Both the position numbers and the translations under genes were made by a program. A DNA stretch of 5,646 nt from Desulfobulbaceae bacterium (GTDB taxonomy: Bacteria; Desulfobacterota; Desulfobulbia; Desulfobulbales; Desulfobulbaceae). Shown here piece after piece: positions 1 through 5,484 of this stretch. The notes beneath the pieces were generated by a model. That model had not been told where the DNA came from. It worked only from the letters and a program-made list of their open reading frames with translations, and ran no database searches. The stretch spans positions 1 to 5,646 of the forward strand of contig JALVAI010000455.1 in NCBI GenBank assembly GCA_027011235.1, written 5' to 3'. The stretch's first letter is position 1. Each line of letters starts with the position of its first letter.

Positions 1-1705
1 CCAACGGCTTCTGGATATCAACCAGGGTCACCTGTTCAGCGCCGAGACGATAGGCCTCGGCAGCCACATCACAGCCCACGTTACCGGCGCCGATGATAAC
101 CACCTGCTTTCCTGTTTTCATGGGCTTGTCGCTCTTGGCCGCCTTGAGATAGTCAAGGGCGGGAATGACCCGTTCATGGCCGGGAAAGGGTATGATCTTC
201 GGTTGATGGGTGCCAACGGCAACAACAACATAATCATATTCCTTTTTCAGCTCCTCGACCCTTTGTTTGGTCATGGTTTCACCGAAATGAACGGTAATAT
301 TGTCCTCTTTCATAAAACGGGCGATCTCCATTTCCCAGACCGCCTTGGACAGACGTTCCCAGGGAATGGTCTGGGCAAGCTTGCCGCCCAGCTGATTGTC
401 CCGTTCAAAGATATGGGCCTCAACACCATTTAAGGCAAGATGCCAGGCCGTGGCCATCCCGCCCGGGCCGCCACCGATAATGGCAACCTTTTTTCCGATG
501 GAGGGCTGGGCCTTGGGCGGTTCCGCGGTATGAACGGCCCGGCCGAGAACCTGAACATCGATCGAATAATCAACCTTTTTGCGTGAACAGTTCTGAATAC
601 AGAGATTGGGGCAGATGGTGCCGCAGACCGAGGCCGGAAAAGGCGTATAGCGAAGCAGCATCTCATAGGCCTCGTCGGTACGGCCCTCGCGGATCATTCG
701 CAGCCGGTCGATGGTCGGGATGTGCATCGGACAGTAATAGGTACAGGGCGCGGCTGAACTCCGGTTTGCCCAGAATGGTTTGCGCCGGCGAAATTCACCG
801 GATTCGATAACCCCGATAACCGACCGTTCAAGTCCGGGGGCCAGGTCGCGCAGGGGATCGCCGCCGCCAAATCCCTGGCTCCAGACCCGCCGGGAAAACT
901 CGGCCATGGGCATGGGGCCGGAAAACATCAGGGCCCGTTCCTGGGGGGTGATGGCGGAAAGCAGGTTCCAGTCATCGCGCTTGGACAGGATCTCCAGCAG
1001 CTCGGGCCTGCCTATTGCCTCGAGAAATTCGGGCAAGCGGTCAATGAGCCACTGCCACTCCTCATCATCGGGCTGGGTCAGTTTGGCATTGGTCCGGGAA
1101 TAGGAATCATCGGTCTTGCCGCGAAAATAAATCTTGCCGCCGACCATGCCGACACAGGGACGATACCCAAGCACATTGTCGGGGTTCTTGGGTTCGATTC
1201 CGCAGACAATACCGATACCGCCGCAGTTAAACTCGGCAAAGGTATCACCGACCGAGCCAAGCACCCACATTTCCGGCCGCGCATACTCCGGGTTCCACTT
1301 GGTCATGGTAAGGCCGCGGGCGCCGATGGAGCCGCCGATCATAACCCGGCCGCCGGCCATGGCGTTGCAGACGCCGTTGGTGGCATTGCCACGGACAATG
1401 ACATCGGCGCCGATATTGAGATAGCCGACATCATCGGAAGCTGCATTTTCACAGATAATAGTCGCCCCGGGCTGACCCATACAGCCAAGACGCTGGCCCG
1501 CCGGCCCCTGTACCCGAATGGTCAGGGGATGCTCCTTCGAGCCCAGGCGCAAGCCGATATTATGTTGACCAAAGGACTCGAGGACCAGCTCATCGGCGGC
1601 GGCAGCGGCCCCGCGAACCTCTTCTTCAAAGACCTTGGATGTCAGGCGCCTGCCCTCTTCATCTTTGCCCCGGACTATTACAACCTTCCTCTCTTGTGCA
1701 CTCAT
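1..1705 (-). CDS. gltD: Glutamate synthase GXGXG domain fused to GltD-like FAD/NAD(P)H oxidoreductase (partial, C-terminus off the window)
   Basis: The reading frame is open from the ATG at 1705 to the window edge, giving 568 residues without a stop; the C-terminus is missing. Residues about 45-200 look like the glycine-rich GXGXG beta-helix domain that ends classical GltB (for example NIGADVIVRGNATNG and AGGRVMIGG). Residues about 305-568 look like GltD: an Fe-S region (C321, C325, C361, C365, C369, C373), an FAD Rossmann motif IIGGGPGG at 409-416 and an NAD(P) motif IIGAGNVG at 537-544. The family oxidises NAD(P)H and passes electrons through FAD and Fe-S to the FMN subunit. It is the third gene of the operon, 86 bp after the FMN subunit. 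No strong Shine-Dalgarno precedes the ATG, but no other good in-frame start is seen, and an in-frame TGA lies a short way upstream. A full-length GltD portion would bring the protein to about 750-800 residues (estimate). Two cysteines usual in GltD are absent. The cofactor preference, NADH or NADPH, cannot be read here. Confidence 0.93.
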   Translation of the reverse strand, partial: MSAQERKVVIVRGKDEEGRRLTSKVFEEEVRGAAAAADELVLESFGQHNIGLRLGSKEHPLTIRVQGPAGQRLGCMGQPGATIICENAASDDVGYLNIGADVIVRGNATNGVCNAMAGGRVMIGGSIGARGLTMTKWNPEYARPEMWVLGSVGDTFAEFNCGGIGIVCGIEPKNPDNVLGYRPCVGMVGGKIYFRGKTDDSYSRTNAKLTQPDDEEWQWLIDRLPEFLEAIGRPELLEILSKRDDWNLLSAITPQERALMFSGPMPMAEFSRRVWSQGFGGGDPLRDLAPGLERSVIGVIESGEFRRRKPFWANRSSAAPCTYYCPMHIPTIDRLRMIREGRTDEAYEMLLRYTPFPASVCGTICPNLCIQNCSRKKVDYSIDVQVLGRAVHTAEPPKAQPSIGKKVAIIGGGPGGMATAWHLALNGVEAHIFERDNQLGGKLAQTIPWERLSKAVWEMEIARFMKEDNITVHFGETMTKQRVEELKKEYDYVVVAVGTHQPKIIPFPGHERVIPALDYLKAAKSDKPMKTGKQVVIIGAGNVGCDVAAEAYRLGAEQVTLVDIQKPL

Positions 1706-1791
1706 ATCGGCTATCAGTTTTGTATTAGGTAAACACGTTCTAATCGTGTGTCAAAAATCGGCTTCCGGCCACACCTGAGCGTGGACACGGA

Positions 1792-3432
1792 TCAACAAAT
1801 GTATTTGATATTCAGTCTTTTTGCCACATCTGCATCGTCAATGCCAAGGGCATCGGACATACCGATGGGCAGGCTCTGCGATCTTCCCAGCGGCGCCATG
1901 ATTTTCTTCATCTCCGTGCGAATGGCCATAAAGACATCGGCGACCCGCTGGGCAACGTCATCGGGGTCCAGCCGTCGGTACAGTTTCGGATTCTGGGAGG
2001 TGATGCCCTTGGGACAGATACCGATATTGCAGACATTGCACCGGCCCATCTCGTTGCCGAGGCAGCCGGCGCAGGCCTGCATAATGTACTTGCCCATGTG
2101 GACGCCGGAGGCGCCGAGCATGATAAGGGCCATGCCGTTCTGGGTCACATTGCCGTTTTTGCCGATACCACCGGCGGCAAAGAGCGGAATCTCGTTCTGG
2201 CGGCCCTGGGCGACCAGGTCAAGATAGCATTCCCGCAGGTTGGAGGCGATGGGATGGCCGGTGGCATCCATGGAGACGTTATAGGCGGCGCCGGTGCCGC
2301 CGTCAATGCCGTCGATGAGCAGGCCGCCCGCATAGGGATTGCGCACCAGATTATTGAGTACCGCTTTTGCCGAGGTCGAACCGGATATCTTCGGATAGAC
2401 CGGCACCCTGAAGCCAAAGGCCATGGACAGGGTCTGGATCATCTTCATGACGCTCTCTTCAATGGAATAGAGGGTCTGATGGACCGGTGGCGACGGCAGG
2501 TCAACCCCTTCGGGGACCCCGCGCAGGCGGGCAATGAGCTTGGAAACCTTGAACCACATCAACAGGCCGCCGTCACCGGGCTTGGCGCCCTGGCCGTATT
2601 TGATTTCAATGGCGGCTGGATCACACTGCATTTCCGGAATGGCCCGGATAATCTCATCCCAGCCAAAATAACCGGAGGCGATCTGGAGGATGATGTATTT
2701 CAGGAACGGACTCTTCAGGACCCAGGGCGGACAGCCGCCCTCTCCCGTTGCCATGACAACGGGAATTCCCAAAACCTCATTACAGTAGGCAACCCCCTGC
2801 AACAGTCCCAGCCACATGTTGGGCGAAAGGGCCCCAAAGGACATCGAGCCGATGATAAAGGGAAAGATCTCCCTGGTGGGCGGAATCCACTCACCGGCCA
2901 TCTTGCGGCGCAGGAACTCCTCGGGCGGCAGCACCCGGCCAAGAATGGTATTGAGGCTGAACTCATGCCGACCGGCGTCAAGGGCCGGGTCGGTCAGCAT
3001 GGAGATGCGGTCAAAGGCGATCCGGTCCAGGATAGTGGCCCCGGATTTGTTACGGCGGCCGCCCCTTTTCCAGGCCTCACCCTTCTGGTTCTGGTGAAAA
3101 ACCGTTCGATGCTCATTGGTATTGGGCACCGGCCCGATTGCCTCGTTGGGACAGACCGAGGAACACATGCCGCAGCCAATACATTTCTTTTCAATGGATG
3201 TATGCTGCCGGATGCCGACAAAATGCCGGTACTCGTTACCCCGCTTCTTTTTCAGCACATCAAGCTTGGGTACCCGCTGCCGCCGGTAGGTCAGGTAAAT
3301 GGCATTTACCGGACAGACGGCGGTACAGCGACCGCAAAGCGTACAGCGGTCCTCCCGGTGCTGAATAATCCAGGGCAGGTCGCAGTAGGTTAAGCTGCTT
3401 GGGGAAGTGTAAACGGATCGAACTGAGTCCAT
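1792..3432 (-). CDS. gltB2: Glutamate synthase FMN-binding subunit with N-terminal 2[4Fe-4S] ferredoxin module
   Basis: This 546-residue protein resembles the archaeal-type, stand-alone synthase domain of glutamate synthase, which reductively converts 2-oxoglutarate plus ammonia to glutamate. The N-terminal ferredoxin module has two CxxCxxCxxxCP motifs, C30/C33/C36/C40 and C84/C87/C90/C94, separated by a long, basic linker. The FMN/substrate barrel runs from about 185 to 480, with family landmarks IIGSMSFGALS (193-203), MATGEGG (227-233), IKYGQGAKPGDGG (277-289), the SPP element near 314-316, and DGIDGGTGAA (374-383). A cysteine cluster at 454, 457, 465, 468 and 473, followed by PKGI, sits where the Fe-S cluster of GltB lies. 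The ATG at 3432 is fixed by an in-frame TAA five codons upstream and by a moderate AAGGAA about 8 nt before it. The gene overlaps the end of the amidotransferase gene by 43 bp in another frame, so translation is probably coupled. The protein should be cytoplasmic. MgsC-like N-methylglutamate synthase subunits share this fold, but the ferredoxin module favours glutamate synthase. Confidence 0.93.
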   Translation of the reverse strand: MDSVRSVYTSPSSLTYCDLPWIIQHREDRCTLCGRCTAVCPVNAIYLTYRRQRVPKLDVLKKKRGNEYRHFVGIRQHTSIEKKCIGCGMCSSVCPNEAIGPVPNTNEHRTVFHQNQKGEAWKRGGRRNKSGATILDRIAFDRISMLTDPALDAGRHEFSLNTILGRVLPPEEFLRRKMAGEWIPPTREIFPFIIGSMSFGALSPNMWLGLLQGVAYCNEVLGIPVVMATGEGGCPPWVLKSPFLKYIILQIASGYFGWDEIIRAIPEMQCDPAAIEIKYGQGAKPGDGGLLMWFKVSKLIARLRGVPEGVDLPSPPVHQTLYSIEESVMKMIQTLSMAFGFRVPVYPKISGSTSAKAVLNNLVRNPYAGGLLIDGIDGGTGAAYNVSMDATGHPIASNLRECYLDLVAQGRQNEIPLFAAGGIGKNGNVTQNGMALIMLGASGVHMGKYIMQACAGCLGNEMGRCNVCNIGICPKGITSQNPKLYRRLDPDDVAQRVADVFMAIRTEMKKIMAPLGRSQSLPIGMSDALGIDDADVAKRLNIKYIC

Positions 3433-4526
3433 ATTTGAAGTTCCTTACGATCTGGAGGAATAATAACGGTATGTTCACGCATGGGTTGGAAATCAAAGGC
3501 CGGATCACGGTCCGGAACCATGGCCATCATTCCGCACATTTCAGAGGCAATCGCCCAGGTGCCCGGCTTGCCGCCAACAATGGCGGGCCGCATTTTTTTT
3601 GCATCCATGACCAACATGCTGGTCTCGTCGGGCAGGGTGGCAATAACGGCATTGGGACCGTCAATAATCAGCCGGCGGCATGCGACCCGTAAGCCCTGGA
3701 GAAAATCACCCTGGGGATGGTTTTTCAGCTCCTCGCTCTTTAAGGGAGTAATCACATGCTTGTAGACCTGCAGAGGCAGTTTCAACTTTCTGGTCACATA
3801 GTGGAGAATATGGGTAAAGACCTCCGAGTCACTCTGGTAGCCGGTGTAGCCGGGGATATTCTTCCCTTCCAGCCACTCCTTGATGGGAACAAAGGCCGTA
3901 TTTTCACCATTGGTCATGGTGGAAATGCCCTGGATAAAGAAGGGATGACAGGCATAGAGATTGATGCCGTAATTGGTGTTCTGCCGTCCCTGGGCCATGA
4001 CCACCCGGGCCATGATACGATTATCGTCAAGAGAAAGGGCATCACCGACCGCAAGCGGCCAGCCGACTTCCTTGATCATTACCACGTCCGACCAGAAGGA
4101 AAACACGGTCAGATCACCGCCATGCTCCTCGCCGTCTTTGCGCAGAAACAGACGGGTCTGCATCAGGTATTCCTCGAGATCGGCTTCATCCATGTTTTCC
4201 GGCTTTCTGTAGACCCGGACAATGTATTTAAAGCGGTCGGAAGCCTCGATCAGTTCCGGATGAACGGTGAACTCATGGTCATACTTCTGGACAAAACCAC
4301 GGTTCTCCATCAGGCCGTTCAACCTGGACAGGGCCTCTTCCGTGTGGGCTATCCCGGACAGGATAACCTGTTTATCCTTTTCATAGTTGAAGTCCGTAAA
4401 CTGGACGCCACGCATGAGCAGGCCCAGCCCGGACCCGTCATATCCCTCCTGCATGGCCTCCATGGCGAGAAGGACCTCATAGGGCGAAAAGGGTGTATCC
4501 GAGGATTTTAACGCTAAACGACACAT
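3390..4526 (-). CDS. gltB1: Glutamate synthase class II glutamine amidotransferase subunit
   Basis: This 378-residue protein is the glutaminase part of a split glutamate synthase. It starts Met-Cys-Arg; Cys2 is expected to become the N-terminal nucleophile after Met removal, as in the Ntn hydrolase class II amidotransferases. Further family landmarks are DGSGLGLLMR (30-39), Arg174 in the MARVV segment, the CHPFF block (193-197), the Asn206-Gly207 pair expected to form the oxyanion hole, and SDSEV (232-236). It would hydrolyse glutamine and pass ammonia to the FMN subunit encoded next. The start is well supported by CAGGAG, with 6 nt between AGGAG and the ATG. It is the first gene of the operon, preceded by a candidate promoter and a hairpin-rich leader. 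Its stop lies inside the next gene, a 43-bp overlap. A role with another ammonia-using synthase is possible in principle (MgsA/GlxB-type proteins share the fold), but the neighbours make glutamate synthase by far the most likely. Confidence 0.92.
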   Translation of the reverse strand: MCRLALKSSDTPFSPYEVLLAMEAMQEGYDGSGLGLLMRGVQFTDFNYEKDKQVILSGIAHTEEALSRLNGLMENRGFVQKYDHEFTVHPELIEASDRFKYIVRVYRKPENMDEADLEEYLMQTRLFLRKDGEEHGGDLTVFSFWSDVVMIKEVGWPLAVGDALSLDDNRIMARVVMAQGRQNTNYGINLYACHPFFIQGISTMTNGENTAFVPIKEWLEGKNIPGYTGYQSDSEVFTHILHYVTRKLKLPLQVYKHVITPLKSEELKNHPQGDFLQGLRVACRRLIIDGPNAVIATLPDETSMLVMDAKKMRPAIVGGKPGTWAIASEMCGMMAMVPDRDPAFDFQPMREHTVIIPPDRKELQIWTQFDPFTLPQAA

Positions 4527-4706
4527 GGATTACTCCTGAAAGTCATTGCTGTGAATCGAACGAACCTGATAGTTCACACAACTGAGCGGGCTTAACCCGC
4601 GCAGCTGTGTCCTTTCGGACCATTTTCATCATTCGTTGTGGCTGGGACGGTAAATTATGGTCCAGCCATGCTGGTTTATAGGCGTAATGTAACGTTGAGA
4701 CTGCAG
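4527..4706 (-). promoter_or_regulatory. Hairpin-rich 5' leader of the glutamate synthase operon
   Basis: This gene-free stretch lies between the candidate promoter and the amidotransferase start. Read on the minus strand it holds several inverted repeats. A GAAA-loop hairpin lies at 4620-4609 (GTCC/GGAC). A long stem at 4610-4576 has a 9-bp outer helix with one G-U pair, a 1x1 mismatch, a 5-bp GCGGG/CCCGC inner helix and a 5-nt loop. A small GAAC/GTTC hairpin at 4575-4562 follows directly. Further upstream, 4674-4640 holds two overlapping, mutually exclusive stems that share GGCTGG. No U-tract follows the long stem, so it is not a simple terminator. I do not recognise a known riboswitch family. 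Regulation by nitrogen status is only a guess from the downstream genes. Pairing was worked out by eye; no folding energy was calculated. Confidence 0.4.
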
Positions 4707-4712
4707 ATGGGA

Positions 4713-4741
4713 CGAATACAAAAAAAGTGGAAAAGTGTCAA
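4713..4741 (-). promoter_or_regulatory. Candidate sigma-70 promoter of the glutamate synthase operon
   Basis: On the minus strand a perfect TTGACA (4741-4736) is followed by a 17-nt, T-rich spacer and TATTCG (4718-4713) as a weak -10 matching only the first three consensus bases. It lies just downstream of the tat terminator and would start transcription near 4706, leaving a leader of about 180 nt before the ATG at 4526. An alternative AT-rich -10-like TATAAA lies at 4680-4675, but I see no good -35 for it. Confidence 0.35.
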
Positions 4742-4774
4742 GAACAAAGGAAAAACAGCAAGCGGGAGGAGATG

Positions 4775-4821
4775 AAAAAAGGGGGTCATATTCCAAAAAG
4801 GGAAAGGAATATGACCCCCTT
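4775..4821 (-). terminator. Intrinsic terminator after the tatA pair
   Basis: A perfect 16-bp inverted repeat pairs 4779-4794 with 4806-4821 around an 11-nt loop. On the minus strand the 3' arm runs directly into six Ts (4780-4775), the standard form of a rho-independent terminator. It ends transcription 27 bp after the second tatA stop codon and separates the tat genes from the glutamate synthase operon. No T-tract follows the stem on the plus strand, so it works in one direction only. The loop is entirely pyrimidine on the transcribed strand. The stem is unusually long and perfect for a terminator. Confidence 0.85.
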
Positions 4822-4847
4822 AGACAGTCTGCGAAAAGACGGATGGA

Positions 4848-5096
4848 TTATTTGGTCAGGACCTTGGAGATGTCCCTGGCCTTATCTATCTTTTCTTTTA
4901 CCTCTGTTACTTCTTTTACACCGGGCAGGCTTTTCTTGACATCAATACCCACCTCTTCCGCCTCGTTGAGACCTTTTTTAAAGGCACTGATGCCCTTGCC
5001 GAGACCGGCGCCGATCTCAGGGAGTTTCTTGCCGCCAAAGACCAGAAAGGCAATGCCCAGGATGATGACCAGCTCAGGGGTTCCAAGTCCAAACAT
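4848..5096 (-). CDS. tatA: TatA/E-family twin-arginine translocase protein (second copy, longer tail)
   Basis: This 82-residue protein has the TatA/E plan: a short N-terminus with the conserved polar residue (E8 in a PEL motif), one transmembrane helix at about 9-21, the hinge FGGKKLPEIG (20-29), and an amphipathic helix (about 30-45) along the inner membrane face. TatA oligomers form the passage for folded proteins carrying twin-arginine signal peptides, working with TatC. The tail from about 46 is charged, rich in Lys and Glu, and longer than in the neighbouring copy. Start choice is secure: AGGAGG lies 4 nt before the ATG. It follows the first copy by 35 bp and is closed by a terminator. 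TatB-like function is possible because the tail is longer, but the hinge reads as TatA rather than the usual TatB GPxxLP form. No tatC is in the window. Confidence 0.9.
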   Translation of the reverse strand: MFGLGTPELVIILGIAFLVFGGKKLPEIGAGLGKGISAFKKGLNEAEEVGIDVKKSLPGVKEVTEVKEKIDKARDISKVLTK

Positions 5097-5131
5097 ATCT
5101 CCTCCTTGTACCGAAAACGTGATGCCCGCAA

Positions 5132-5314
5132 TCAGGCATCCTTCCCGTTTTCATCCTCTATTGATTTCGGGGTATCGTCACCCTTGGTCGCATCCTTGAA
5201 ATTTTTTATCCCTTTTCCGATACCGGAGCCGATTTCAGGGAGCTTGCCGGCCCCGAAGATAATAACGATTATAACCAGAATAATGATCAGTTCAGGCATT
5301 CCCAGACCGAACAT
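5132..5314 (-). CDS. tatA: TatA/E-family twin-arginine translocase protein (first copy, short)
   Basis: This 60-residue protein is a compact TatA/E homologue. It opens with MFGLGMPEL, has the conserved E8, a very hydrophobic transmembrane helix rich in Ile and Val (about 9-20), the hinge FGAGKLPEIG (20-29), an amphipathic helix (about 30-42), and a short acidic tail ending near DENGKDA. It would insert in the inner membrane with the helix facing the cytoplasm and assemble with TatC to export folded proteins, typically cofactor-containing redox enzymes. The start is supported by GAGAGGTG, with 6 nt between AGAGG and the ATG. The next gene begins 35 bp downstream and encodes a paralogue, so the two are almost certainly co-transcribed, probably from the promoter at 5480-5451. 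Confidence 0.9.
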   Translation of the reverse strand: MFGLGMPELIIILVIIVIIFGAGKLPEIGSGIGKGIKNFKDATKGDDTPKSIEDENGKDA

Positions 5315-5450
5315 GCCGCACCTCTCTTGTTAGATATTTTCTTGTAAGATCAATAAATGGCCTTGGCACAGACTCCTGCGCGGGATACATGGCCAAGCAT
5401 CCCACAGTTTTTATGACGCCATCAAACAGAAAAATTGATGAAACATTTGC

Positions 5451-5480
5451 ACCATAGCACCAAGGAAGCGGAACTGTCAA
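5451..5480 (-). promoter_or_regulatory. Candidate sigma-70 promoter of the tatA pair
   Basis: On the minus strand a perfect TTGACA (5480-5475) is followed by an 18-nt spacer and TATGGT (5456-5451), a 4 of 6 match to the -10 consensus. It begins four bases after the stop of the amidohydrolase gene and would give a leader of about 130 nt before the first tatA. No convincing terminator for the upstream gene is visible in 5315-5484, so read-through from it is also possible. A CATCAA/TTGATG inverted repeat lies at 5421-5439 just downstream, and a CTTGGC/GCCAAG repeat at 5362-5397; neither has a U-tract. Confidence 0.4.
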
Positions 5481-5484
5481 CACA

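Noticed and set aside
2098..3393. A 431-codon open frame on the plus strand opposite the FMN subunit gene
   Set aside because: It lies entirely antisense to a gene with clear family motifs, its translation resembles no family I know, and long antisense frames are common opposite genes with G+C-rich third positions.
3756..4511. A 251-codon open frame on the plus strand opposite the amidotransferase gene
   Set aside because: It is fully antisense to a well-supported gene and has no recognisable motif or ribosome binding site.
4562..4610. Possible tRNA or known riboswitch upstream of the glutamate synthase operon
   Set aside because: A GGTTCG-like string suggested a T-loop, but no cloverleaf can be built, and I could not match the conserved cores I remember for c-di-GMP or glutamine riboswitches.
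4527..4740. A sigma-54 promoter for the nitrogen-assimilation operon
   Set aside because: I searched the minus strand for the GG-N10-GC spacing with a TGGC/TTGC context and found no acceptable match.
4727..4939. A 70-codon plus-strand frame with a hydrophobic C-terminus and a GGGAGGAG sequence inside it
   Set aside because: It runs through the terminator palindrome, and its hydrophobic end is the antisense of the tatA tail. The purine-rich site touches an internal ATG with no spacing.
4735..5199. A 154-codon plus-strand frame spanning the second tatA
   Set aside because: It is antisense to one complete tatA and the end of the other, starts in the promoter/terminator region, and shows no family resemblance.
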